Positions 37,291 through 46,690 of a stretch of 64,000 bases of DNA are shown in pieces (the stretch's first letter is position 1; every line of letters begins with the position of its first letter). The notes under the pieces were generated by a model. The model saw only the letters and a program-made list of their open reading frames with translations, searched no databases and was not told where the DNA came from. The stretch comes from Anas platyrhynchos (Eukaryota > Chordata > Aves > Anseriformes > Anatidae): the NCBI RefSeq assembly GCF_047663525.1, contig NC_092589.1, positions 23,805,001-23,869,000 on the forward strand, in the 5' to 3' direction. The position numbers were made by a program, and so were the translations under genes.

Positions 37291-37876
37291 ATGTACACGG
37301 CCGGCCTGGCCCCCTTCTACGCCTCCAACTTCAGCCTCTGGTCAGCGGCGTACTGCTCGGCGTCGGGGCCCGGCGCCGGCGGCTGCTTCCCTCTGGACGC
37401 CGCCGCGGCCAAGAAGCCGTCCTTCTGCATCGCCGACATCCTCCACGCCGGCGGCGAGGCGGCGGCCGGCCCTGCCGAGAGCCTGCCCGGCGGCCCCGGG
37501 GCCGGGCTGCCGGCGGCGCTGGGCGCCGTCCACCACGGCGGCCCCTTCCACGCCGCCGCCTCGCCGCTGCGGCCCACGCCCGTCGTGGCCCCCGACGCCC
37601 CGTCCGCCGCCGCCTTCCCGCAGCGCCTCTCGCCGCTCTCGGCCGCCTTCCACCCCCCGCACCACCACCACCGGCCCCCGCAGCACCGCTCCCCGGCGGC
37701 GGCGGCGGCTGCTGCGGCGGCGGGGGGCGGCGGGGCTCCGGCCCCCGGCCGGGTGCCGGGGGGCCACACGCACGGCTCGGCGCCGGCGCCCGCCAGCAAG
37801 GACCTGAAATTCGGCATCGACCGCATCTTGTCGGCGGAGTTCGACCCCAAAGTGAAGGAAGGCAACACGCTGAGAG
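37291..37876 (+). CDS. HLX: HLX exon 1 (coding part)
   Basis: 195 codons plus one base, ending GCTGAGAG|GTAGAG. It carries both Eh1-like motifs (nucleotides 37423-37443 and 37810-37830), the His/Pro patch and the Ala/Gly runs. The last base joins AT of exon 2 to make Asp. Confidence 0.96.
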
Positions 37877-40235
37877 GTAGAGAAATCGGCTCGGCGCGGC
37901 TTTTGGGGGGGCTTTAAGCGGCCGCGGGGCCCCGCGGCTCGCCCCCCTGTGCGAACCGGCCGAGAGAAGCGTCAGCGGTGTGAGGACGAGTTTTTAATGC
38001 CCCCCCCAAAACCCCCCGAAACAGCCCCCGGCCCCGCGCTGCGCCGCTCCGCAAAATAGCGATAGCGTAAAAATAGCTGAACCGGCCGGTGCCGGCCTCC
38101 CCGGCCCGGCCCGGGCTTTTCGTGGGCCGCCAGGGCCGGTTTTAAAGGCTTTGGCTGCCATCAATCTCCCCTCGCAGCGCGTAAACATCCTGACAGAGCA
38201 GCCACCGGAGGGGAGGATGTCCGAGCGCCGGGGCCCCGCCGCGCCCCCCGAGCCGAGGCAGGGCGAGCCCCGCCGGGGTCCCGCGGCGTGCCGGGCTGGG
38301 GGGCTCGACCGCGGTGTAACGGAGCTGTGCTTGTTCTGTGCTCGCAGATCTCACCTCCTTATTAACCGCCAGCCGCCAAAGCGGGGTTCATCTCCCCAGC
38401 TTGCAGCCTTCCGCCAGCCAGTTCTTCGCGTCTCTAGACCCCATTAACGAGGCCTCTGCTCTTCTGGGTCCCTTAAACACAACCCCAAGGAGCTCAGTTC
38501 AGCACCAGTTTCAAGACACTTTTCCAGGTACATCCCGTCCCCCCCCGTCCGTCCCGGAGCGGCCCCCGGGCCCGAAGGGGCTCGCCGGGCGCTTGGAAAC
38601 GCCAGGACATTTTCTTTTTTCTTTTTCTTTTTTTTTATTTTTTTCCACGATTTTATTTTTTCTAGCGAGGCTCAGGCTTGGTGCATTTCGTGGGGGGAGG
38701 CAGAGCGGCTAGGGCCTGACACAGAGGTTCCCCCCGGCCAGTCAGAAAGAATACCTGGGCCTGGAGAGAAGGGGCTGGGGAGGGGGGAGGGAGAGGGAAA
38801 CACGGACTAAAATCCGTGCTGTTCGTGTCGGAGGGACCGCAGGCCTGCTTGTAGGACTCGTAGGCTCGGGCCTTCCCTGCCCCTGTCTCCTTCGAGCCCC
38901 TCGTCCCGGCGTCGGTGCTAACCGGGCCGCCCCCCGGCCCGTGTCTCCTTGCCCCCGCAGGTCCGTACGCGGTGCTAACCAAGGACACGCTGCCTCAGAC
39001 CTACAAGAGGAAGCGCTCCTGGTCCAGGGCTGTTTTTTCCAACCTGCAGAGGAAAGGTTTAGAAAAGCGCTTCGAAATCCAGAAGTACGTCACCAAACCC
39101 GACAGAAAGCAACTGGCGGCGATGCTGGGGCTGACGGATGCTCAAGTAAGGGCGGCTTCGCTTGTGTTTCGTGCGTTCCCGGGTTCCTAACTTCCAGTTT
39201 TGTTCAGGGGAACACTGTGGGGGCGGGCGGGGGGGGGGGGGGTGCAGGAAAGCTTTTTGCCTTCCTTGCTCTTTTACGGGCCTGCTCGGGGGCAGGGCCC
39301 GGGGCCGAGCATCAGGATGCGCTTTGGTGCAGTGCAACTCGCGGCAGGAGGCAGCTTGGGTCAAAGGAAGTAGAGGCGAACACACTATTTTTAATGCCTC
39401 TCGCTCTTTTTTTTTTTTTTTTTCTCTCTAAATCTCTCCCCGCATTGTGAAATCCTCAGTTCAGGGGAAGTGAAAACTCTTCTTCAAACGGAATCATTAA
39501 ACGCCACTCTGCGATGATTCCACTATTGAGGGCCGGCAGCGCACGGAGTTGTATAACGCTGTGGTTTCTTGAGCAAGATTTGGTTTCCTGGAAGAAGAAG
39601 TAGAAGGGGAGAGAGAGAGAGAGAGAAAAAAAATATATCAAAGCAAAAAGGGGGCCCCTTTTGTATTGAAACACGCAAATAATAAGGAAAAAGCCACCTT
39701 AGTCGCCTAAGGGCGGGGGCAGAGGAGGACGAGGAGGGCCGGGTGGACCTTTTTTTTTTTTTCTTTTTCTATCTCGGGCCGGCCTGCGGGGAGGACGAGA
39801 GGGCCGGGCGGTGCGGTGCGGGGTTGTGCGGGGCGGTGCGGGGCGGTGCGGGGCGCGTCCCGTGCTGCCCGTCTGAGGGCGGCCTGGCCGCAGGTGAAGG
39901 TGTGGTTCCAGAACCGCCGGATGAAGTGGCGGCACTCCAAGGAGGCGCAGGCCCAGAAGGACAAGGAACCGCCGCCGGAGCCGGAGCCGGCGGCCCCGCG
40001 CTCCGCCCCGCCGCCCGCCGCCGCCGCGGGGGAGCCCGAGCGCAGCCCCAGCCGCTCCGACGGCGACAGCGACAGCAGCGACGCCGACTCCCTCGACATG
40101 GCCCCCAGCGACACGGAAAGGACTGAGGGCGCCGAGCAGAGCCTGCCCCCCGCCGGGGCCGCCAAGCCCCCCGGCAGCCCCGGCCTCCCGTCCCCGCCGC
40201 CCGCCGCCAGCCCCGAGCCGCGGGGCGCGCTATAG
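37291..40235 (+). CDS. HLX: H2.0-like homeobox protein HLX, complete, four exons
   Basis: Exons 37291-37876, 38348-38527, 38961-39145 and 39894-40235 join in phases 1, 1 and 0 to give 430 residues. HLX is a nuclear homeodomain transcription factor needed in vertebrates for gut and liver mesenchyme growth, and it also acts in blood and T-helper cells. Visible parts: N-terminus [17 protein letters not shown]; Eh1-like FCIADIL at residues 45-51 and a second, FGIDRIL, at 174-180 (Groucho/TLE binding in other families); a His/Pro patch near 121-132; an Ala9 run near 136-144; the homeodomain at 274-333 with W48, F49, N51 and R53 all present (residues 321, 322, 324, 326); an acidic Ser-rich region ([17 protein letters not shown]); and a Pro/Ala tail. 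Human HLX is 488 residues; the tail here is shorter. The ATG follows GGCCGCCAGG, a good initiation context, and begins the conserved N-terminus. Confidence 0.97.
37877..38347 (+). other. HLX: HLX intron 1
   Basis: 471 bp, GC-rich, GTAGAG donor and GCTCGCAG acceptor. A poly-C patch lies near 38000-38015. The middle part (38040-38220) is AT-richer and contains GCGATAGCGTAAAAATAGC, which might be regulatory. Confidence 0.9.
38348..38527 (+). CDS. HLX: HLX exon 2
   Basis: 180 nt following CTGTGCTCGCAG and ending TTTTCCAG|GTACAT. It encodes [20 protein letters not shown], then [15 protein letters not shown] and [11 protein letters not shown], a conserved HLX-specific segment before the homeodomain. 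Confidence 0.96.
38528..38960 (+). other. HLX: HLX intron 2
   Basis: 433 bp with GTACAT donor and CCCCGCAG acceptor. A T-rich patch occupies about 38611-38662. No other feature is recognised. Confidence 0.9.
38961..39145 (+). CDS. HLX: HLX exon 3 (first three quarters of the homeodomain)
   Basis: 185 nt following GCCCCCGCAG and ending GATGCTCAA|GTAAGG. It encodes [18 protein letters not shown] and homeodomain helices 1 and 2 from 39014 onward ([27 protein letters not shown]). The intron splits the homeodomain between residues 44 and 45, just before VKVWFQNRR. Confidence 0.97.
39146..39893 (+). other. HLX: HLX intron 3 (splits the homeodomain)
   Basis: 748 bp with GTAAGG donor. It holds a G13 run (39229-39241), a T run near 39409-39423, a GA repeat (39610-39626) and 10-bp G-rich units close to the acceptor. 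The stretch before the acceptor is unusually poor in pyrimidine runs. Confidence 0.9.
39807..39856. repeat. 10-bp G-rich minisatellite in HLX intron 3
   Basis: Units of the form GGGCGGTGCG repeat about five times with small changes (one is GGGTTGTGCG). The array ends 37 bp before exon 4. G-runs of three to four at regular spacing could form a G-quadruplex. Confidence 0.88.
39894..40235 (+). CDS. HLX: HLX exon 4 coding part (recognition helix and C-terminus)
   Basis: The exon starts after CTGGCCGCAG with GTGAAGGTGTGGTTCCAG. Recognition helix [16 protein letters not shown] is complete. The rest is Pro/Glu/Ala-rich, then [20 protein letters not shown] and [13 protein letters not shown], ending EPRGAL with TAG at 40233-40235. 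The human protein ends with a similar SPEP-GAL segment but has an additional long Ser/Gly stretch that is absent here. Confidence 0.96.
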   Translation: MKVWFQNRRMKWRHSKEAQAQKDKEPPPEPEPAAPRSAPPPAAAAGEPERSPSRSDGDSDSSDADSLDMAPSDTERTEGAEQSLPPAGAAKPPGSPGLPSPPPAASPEPRGAL

Positions 40236-40740
40236 ACGGGGCGGCCCGGCCCCGCCGCCGGCCCCCAGCGCTAATTTATGTCCTCCTCATCCTCCTCCTC
40301 CTCTCCGCCGCCCGGCCGCGGCTCCGCAGCGCTGCACGGGGGCCCGCCGGGCCCCGCACCCGCACCCGGAGCGGCTGCGGAGCGGGAGCTCCGGCCCCGG
40401 GCCGATGGGCGAGAGGCGAGCTGCGGCGCTGCTGCTCGCAGGAGAGCGGGACTCCTTTTTTTTTTTTTTAATTTTTATTATTTTTTTAATTTTATTCTCC
40501 GTCTCCCGCCCCTCGCCCTCTCCAGGAAGGTCCGAGCGAGGGACTCCGAGAACGTGGCTCTGAACTCCCTCCTCCCTCTCCCCCCGACCAATTTACAATG
40601 TGAAGTATTTTGCCAGCATCCTCGTGGGTTGCGACGTGTTGCTTCGAATAATCCGGCCAAGAAATACTGCACTGACAAAATATATAAATATATATATATA
40701 TATATCTCCTGTAAATAAAATGTTTGCTATGGTTTGTAAC
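40236..40740 (+). other. HLX: HLX 3' UTR
   Basis: Runs from the stop to beyond the polyadenylation signal. It contains a TCC-rich run (40281-40304), a T-rich run (40456-40498), a TA repeat (40678-40705), and AATAAA at 40714-40719. Length is about 500 nt. Confidence 0.8.
40714..40719 (+). terminator. HLX: HLX polyadenylation signal AATAAA
   Basis: Canonical hexamer, about 480 nt after the HLX stop, preceded by TATATATATCTCCTGTA and followed by the T/G-rich TGTTTGCTATGGTTTGT, a plausible downstream element. Confidence 0.85.
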
Positions 40741-41000
40741 CACGTCAGTCTGTTGACCAGGGGAGAGGGCTGGTGAAGCTGACCCAGCTTCCTACGCCTC
40801 GCTCAAAGGCAGCCACTGTCTGCTCCTCGCCGGGAAGGACTCCCGGTGCAGTCTTCGCCTTTTTTTTTTTTTTTTTTTTTTAATTATTTTTTCACCTTCT
40901 TTCGCGAACGGAGGCGAGGACGAGAACAGGATTTGACTACGCAAAATAGCAACTGGGCGAGAAAGCAGCCGATCGCACTTTCTCGATGTATTGTGTATTT
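40741..41000. other. Spacer between the HLX 3' end and the downstream CpG island
   Basis: Contains a T run (40860-40880). Nothing else is recognised. Confidence 0.6.
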
Positions 41001-41960
41001 ATCTATGGGCGGCTGTTGGTCGGGGCTGCGGGGCGCGGCTTTGCGCCGATTTCGCTCTCGTGGCCAAACCCCCCCGGCCCGCCGGGGTGGAGGGGGGGAC
41101 GACAGTGCCCCGTGACGTCACGGGGGAGCCCACGGTGACGTCAGACCCGCGGAGGAGGGGGGGGGGGGGGGCGACATGAGCGCAGCCCCGGAGGGGCGAC
41201 GTGCTGGTGGGGCGGGCGAAAAGGGGCCGATAGGAGTGGAAACCGAGGGGTAAAGGAGTGCGCAGAGCCACAGCGGGCAGGGCGATTTTCAGAAGTCTGC
41301 GCACAAAACTCTGCTGCGCCCGCGATGGGGAGCGCGCTCGGGGAGCCCTGGTGCGGCAGGGAAGCGGGCGGCATCGGGGAAAGGAGCTGGAGGGGATTTG
41401 TAGCTTGAGTCCCCCTTGAAGGCTTTTCAGGGGGTATCATGGCCTTTTGGGGGGCCGCGAGGCGCGCAGTGGGCCCTGCTGCTTGCCTCCAGCCCCAGCA
41501 AGCGGCCGTTCGTGGGGCCGCTGCCGTGCACATCAGCGCAGGGTTTGCTGCGAGGGATTTGTAACTTCCGCCAAGAGCGAGGGAAGCCGTGGGACAGATG
41601 TCCAGCGACAGGCTGCTATTTCTGTCCCGTCACACCAGCGCGATGCGCCTCACGGACGCGCGGGGCTTTGTTTCCTCGAGGCTCAGCCGTGCGGAGCGGG
41701 CACGGGGCAAATCACGGCTCGGGAGTCGGGGAGAGAGGGGCTGGGGTGGCTCTGCTCACACGGGGAAGGAAAGGCGAGTCGGGAGAGTTTCTCTTCCCTT
41801 GGGCTAGGGGAGTCTGCGCCTCCTCTAAGAGCGGGGCTGGCTGTGCGAAGGCCGCCTCCAAATAACGCCCTGGTCTCCCCAAATGACGGGAGGGACCCCC
41901 TTCCTGGACCCCGCGGCCGGGAGAGAGCAGGGAGAGTTATTCTACGATAACACGGCAAAA
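41000..41960. promoter_or_regulatory. CpG island downstream of HLX with paired CRE sites
   Basis: CpG-dense DNA starting about 300 bp after the HLX polyadenylation signal. Two perfect palindromic CREs (TGACGTCA) lie at 41113-41120 and 41136-41143, 23 bp apart, followed by a G15 run (41157-41171). TGACGTCA pairs in CpG islands are typical of CREB/ATF-bound promoters. Direction and transcript are unknown, and long frames on both strands are composition artefacts. Confidence 0.55.
41113..41143. promoter_or_regulatory. Two palindromic cAMP-response elements
   Basis: TGACGTCA occurs twice with centre-to-centre spacing of 23 bp, each flanked by CpG-rich sequence (CCCCGTGACGTCACGGGG is itself a longer perfect palindrome). 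Confidence 0.7.
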
Positions 41961-43580
41961 AGGGGGGAAAAATAACACTGTAACAACTAAGTAACGAGAA
42001 AAGATGCTCAGATCCAAATGAACGAGCTAAAAATCGCTCCGGCTCGGGCCGGAGGACTGGAGGTGAAGGCGAGTGGGGCTCCCCTGCGCCTCCAGGCTTA
42101 GGGCCCCGCGGCCAAATGGCAAGGCTGGGAGTAATTTTGTTCCTCTCCCCCCCTGCGAAAGGAAAAAGACATAAAAAAAATCTCTGTCCCGCATTGCTTC
42201 CGTTGTACATGTCCTCGGGCAGGTCGAGCAAAACCACGACAACGAGCTTTGGGAAAGATGCGCTGCTGGGGAGATTTGTGCCCGTCTCGAGTGGGAAGGG
42301 AGCCCACCTGGTCCCGCGGGGCTGCTGGTAAAGAAGCTGAACCTCCGCGGAAAAAGGCGAACCAGCAACGGAACTGCAGCCAGCTCCACTGCTAGCCATC
42401 GCCGAAGTCGACCTGTCCGTACCTCCATGCAATAACCACCCAAAATCAGGTCCGAAAAAGGCCGGGGAGTCCCTTTTTTTGTTTGCTTTATTTCTTCCAC
42501 GTCTGATAACACGAAAGAATTTTGATGCTGGTTATTTCTGAATGCGAAATGCCGAGCATCACGCTGCGAGAGTCTCCCATTACCCCGCTGACCCGATTCT
42601 TAAAATCGGTGGTCACCGCCTTCGAGCCGATTGCTTTCTCCCCCCTAAATCCCTTGTGACTCTTTGCAGACCTGTGCCTGCCGATCCCAAATCCCTGGGG
42701 CTGCGCCCACCCGCCGCAACGGGGCCGTCTCGGAGCGGCTCTCCCCTGCCCGGGTTGGGGCCGGACACCCCCATGTCCCCCGGGAGGGGTCGGATGGGGC
42801 TTCCCTTGGCACTGCCCGGTGCTGTCCCGGCCGGGCTCTCGGGATTTTCACTTCCGAGTGCTCAGCGGAACTTTTTCGGGCTTATTTCGGATATGCGATT
42901 GTAGGGAGAGCAAGGAACGGGAGCGGTGCACTCTGCCGAACGGAGAGCAGAGGTTTCCCTGCCTCCTCCCTGCCTCGCATGTGTGGGAAATCGAATAAAT
43001 AACGAACCGGGAGGCCTTTTCGGGCTGCCTCGTCATCTGAGCCCCTTCTGCGAGCTTTGGGTCCACAGCCGCACAGATGCGCAGCCGGGCTCGTCTGAGC
43101 CAGGTCCTGCCGACTCCTTCTCGGGGAGAAGCTTCCCAATAATCCCACATTTCCCACATTACCAAGTCCAACGACATCTTGTTCTTCTTGCCCTATTTCT
43201 TACCAGAAACCTCCCACCTTCGAAAAGACTCGAGGCAGCCTCGGAAATAACAATAGTCACGTTAACAGGAAAAAAAAAAAAAAAAAAAAGATGCAATATT
43301 TTAAGCAAGAGATTTACTGGAAGGGTGAAGAAAGGGCCAGGCGGGGCCTGACAACGAGCTGGCGTTGGGGTCCCACTCGGAAAGGAGGGGTCCCACCGTG
43401 CCCCCAGGTCGGGGCCGCTTTCCCCCCCCCCGCCCCCAGAGCCCCACGGGCTCGGGGCTGGCGGCGGCGGCAGCGAAACCTGAGTTCGGCTCCCTCCTCG
43501 TTAGCTCGGCGAGAGCAGCCCCGCTCCTTAGGAAAATATTTTTATTTTATTTTAACGTCGGGCTTAAGCTGATGTCTTAA
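41961..43580. other. GC-rich intergenic DNA downstream of HLX
   Basis: Mixed GC-rich sequence with an A19 run (43270-43288) and a C-run near 43420-43430. No gene is recognised. Confidence 0.5.
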
Positions 43581-43589
43581 AAAATAATT

Positions 43590-43985
43590 GTTTTCAGACC
43601 CCGGTTCGCTCGGCATCGCCGTTTCACACTCACACGCACACACAGCTTTCCCTGCAGTTCATGCCTCGGGACTGCCTGGCGTCGGCAAGACAAACTGCAA
43701 TCTCCGAAATGTCAACTTTTGCCACAATCTCGACTAAAAAAACCACCCCCTTCTTATTGCTGTTGAGCGCTCATCAGAAATAATGGCTGTTTACACAAAA
43801 CCTTTATTCACTTTCTTAAATAAACACCAGTGAATTCAAATAAAGCAAACCCTCAGCTATAATTCAAGCACAACGTTTGCTGTGTGTATTCTCGGCTGCG
43901 GACCTGGAGAGACTCCTAGGAGAGAAATATGAAGTCTCCTTTCACAGTCCACCTCCATTAGCTAAATATTCTAGCTCACCTCGGC
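43590..43985. promoter_or_regulatory. Candidate conserved non-coding element
   Basis: About 400 bp of complex AT-rich sequence with TTATTGCTGTTGAGCGCTCATC, TTCACTTTCTTAAATAAACACC (FOX-like), TTCAAATAAAGC and CTCCATTAGCTAAATATTC. It lies between GC-rich blocks and lacks coding frames. Confidence 0.38.
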
Positions 43986-44139
43986 CGGGCTTATCCCACC
44001 CGAGCTTTTCTTTTTTTGCTTTTTGCTTTTTTTCCTAGCTGAAGCGGAAATAGTTCCTCCCCTGTCGCATTACAGAGGTGAGGTCCGGACGCTTTTCTTT
44101 TTATATCAATTTGCAAAAAAAAAAATCCCCCAAACAACC

Positions 44140-44670
44140 CTTCACTCCCGTCCCGGAGCCCTGCCTCGGGGGCGCGCTTCGGGTCGGACCGGGACCGCGC
44201 TTCTCCGCCGCCCCCCCGCGACCCCCGGCCGCACACAGACGATGATGCTCCGGGCTCGGCGGGCCGGGGGCGCTCGGGTCCGGGCACACACAGGCGCTGG
44301 GGAGGGGGGGTCGAGGCTGGGGGAGCTGAGCCCGGCGAGGCGATGCCATGGTCCCCTCGATTGGAAAGCAACACAAGCGAGTTTGTGCAAAACCGAGCGC
44401 CTCCAAGTGCAGCGCGAAGCGGCGAGCTCGGCCAGGGAGCGGGGAGCGCTTGGTACCTGCGCGGGGAGCGGCGGCAGAGCCCCCCGTCGGGGCGGGGAGG
44501 GCAGCCGGGGAGCCCCGAGACCCGGGGAGGGCGCTGGGCCCCGGGCATCGCTCCCCAGGGCGGGAGGGGAGCCCTTGGTCCGCGGCGGGGCCGGGGGGCT
44601 CGGGCCGTGCGCTGCCCCCCGCTCCCCTCGCAGCCCCTGCTCCCAGGCCGGGACTCGCGGCCCCGGCCCT
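44140..44670. promoter_or_regulatory. CpG island
   Basis: Very CpG-dense DNA with no exon-like splice pattern recognised. Frames up to 233 codons on either strand overlap one another and have Pro/Arg/Ala compositions expected from GC-rich DNA. Confidence 0.5.
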
Positions 44671-44940
44671 AATGAGATCCATTAAGCGTATTATTGATGT
44701 GGAGGTTTGCTGTGAGGTCCTGGCTGGAGGGAAGCGGAGCTCTGCTCTGCAGATACAGGCGCTCTGATCTGCACCACCTGGCTGAAACCAGAGAGCCGCC
44801 ACTTCATTAATGGGTTTAGCCTTTGCTAATTGGTGTCTTTAGGAGCCCTGCCAAATTCTGCTCTGGGAGCCTTGGAAGCAGCTTTTGTTTTTCCTTCTGC
44901 CGGTGACATTCGTTGACGGCAATTAGACCCCATTCCACTC
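44671..44940. promoter_or_regulatory. Candidate conserved enhancer embedded between CpG islands
   Basis: A sharp AT-rich islet begins with GAGATCCATTAAGCGTATTATT. It includes a palindromic homeodomain site CATTAATG (44805-44812), GCTAATTGG (44825-44833) and GGCAATTAGAC (44920-44930). The tight cluster of TAAT-core sites flanked on both sides by CpG islands is the classic look of an ancient developmental enhancer. Confidence 0.45.
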
Positions 44941-45410
44941 CTGCGCCGGCGGGCCGCCAGGCAGCGCCAAGCCCCCGAGGGGGCGGGCTGCGCCCCCGGC
45001 CCGGGCACCCCCTGCCCACCGCCGGCAGCACCAGCAGAGCTCGAAGCGCCGCAGGTATCCCCGGCGGTGGGCTTAGCGAGCCCCTCCGCCTCCAATGTCG
45101 CGGCTGCAGCAGGTGACACGGGCGGAGGGGGACCGAGGGGCCCGGGCGCCGCGCACCCCGCCGAGAGCGAGCGCAGGGGCCGGGCACGATCCGGCCTCTC
45201 CTCCTGCGGGCCGGTGGCCTGCGGGCTGCGAGGGGAGCCGAGCCCCGGGCGTCCCGGAGCAGCCCCCGCGGCCGTGCCAGCCCCGCGGCCGCCGCAGCCC
45301 GGAGCCGCCGGCGCCGCCGCCGAGCCCCTTTCGCCGCCCGCCCTCGGGGTCAGCTTCGTCCCCGGCCCCGCGGGCCCGAGCCGGTTTTCCGGGACTCAAA
45401 CGGCCGTAGT
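44941..45410. promoter_or_regulatory. CpG island
   Basis: Continuous CpG-dense DNA with many GC boxes. No coding exon is recognised. Confidence 0.5.
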
Positions 45411-46690
45411 TAATGAAATCCGCTCACCGCAAATCACAGAGCTCTGCCGTACGCTATAATCAAATTTCTGCTTGCCTTAAAAAACCCAGGCCACCCTCCT
45501 CCACCCCCCCTTCTCCAGGCAAACCCCAAATCAAAGGTTTGCAGCCATCACACCCCTCCAGCTACGCCTGGTCCCAGGCCGCCTCTCCGTTACCGTCGGC
45601 TCTTCTCCCCCAGCACCGCCGTGCCCAGCCCTCGGCGGCCCGAACCGGGACGGGTCTGTCCGGCCGGGTCACCCGTGCGGGGATGGGGGCGAGGGGATGG
45701 GGGCGGTGGGGGTGCGGAGGGGCTGATGGAGGGGATGGAGGGCTTCCTGAGCCCAGCAGCCAAAAAGAGGGGTCGGGGGGACAAACAGGCTCCACAAATC
45801 ACGCTAACCCCGTTTCTCCGCTAATGCGTCACCAGCCGTGGAAGTCAGCTATTCACGGGTCAGAGAAGGCTGGTAAATCACACCGAGCTGGGGTTTTACC
45901 CTCCTCACGGCCCCGTTGTCACCGGGCTCTGCTGTCCCGCCTGGCGGGCCCTGCCCCGGTACCGGGCCGTGCCGGGCCGTGCGGGCGGCGAGGCGGCGGC
46001 GCAGACGCGCTTTGGTGCGTGCCAAATGAAGAAGCACTTTCTGCCCCCCCCCTCCCCCCCTTTCCTCTCCTCTTTACGTTTGCTGACTTGAGCGGCAGCC
46101 GAGAGCAGTTTCCCCTGGAAAAACTGCTCCACGCCGCAACCCGCCGGGGCCCGGCGCTGCCCAGCTGCCCCGGGCGGGGAGGAGAGGGCTGGGGCTCTCC
46201 TTGCTGTTTTCTGCCCCTCTCGCCTTGGCTCCCGTACTCCCTCCCTTAATCCTTCGGCGGGAGAGCTGCGTGCTCTGACCCGTGCGGGACCGGGACAGCC
46301 CCGCCGGGAGCCCCGAGCCTCCAGCCGGTGCCTGACCCCGGTGCCAGGAAGCGGGAGAGGAAGAAGAGCTGCGGCACGGAGCCAGCCCCTTCTCCCCGAA
46401 GGCATCCCGGTGCCATTCCCCTCGCCACCCTGCTTTGCAAGGGCAGATCCCGGTGGGGAGGAGTTGGCCTGGGTGGCCCCCACTCCAGCTCCGGAGAGCC
46501 CCTCTCCGCCCCCACCCACTGGTGTCCGTGACCGCAGCCGTGGCCGGTCACCAGCCGGCGGGTGAGGGGGGGCTCCTCTTTCTGGGGACAGCACTCCCTG
46601 GGGACAGGGCCGGGTGGGACGGGAAGGGCACGGCCCCGGGGGGTGCGAGGTGCCCCGGTCCCGGGAGCGGCCCCGGCCGGATCCGGCCCC
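45411..46690. other. GC-rich DNA between the enhancer-like blocks
   Basis: The longest frame (278 codons, + strand, 45413-46249) has no recognisable domain and a composition dictated by GC content. A patch CACTTTCTG and TTTACGTTTGCTGACTTGAG (46033-46092) is less GC-rich and may be regulatory. Confidence 0.45.

Noticed and set aside
36510-37298. 262-codon minus-strand frame across the HLX promoter
   Set aside because: Stops are rare in this GC-rich DNA. The translation is Arg/Pro/Ala/Gly-rich with a Lys run from the T tract, overlaps equally long frames on the other strand, and shows no domain.
37272-37880. Long alternative frames (+ and -) over HLX exon 1
   Set aside because: They are shadows of the true HLX frame, which alone carries the conserved N-terminus and joins in phase to exon 2.
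44101-44802. 233-codon minus-strand frame and its opposite-strand twin
   Set aside because: Both lie in a CpG island and overlap each other. Neither resembles a known family, and part covers the enhancer-like islet.
45413-46249. 278-codon + strand frame downstream of HLX
   Set aside because: Low-complexity Pro/Ser/Gly/Arg composition, no recognisable domain and no splice partners. Best explained by GC content.
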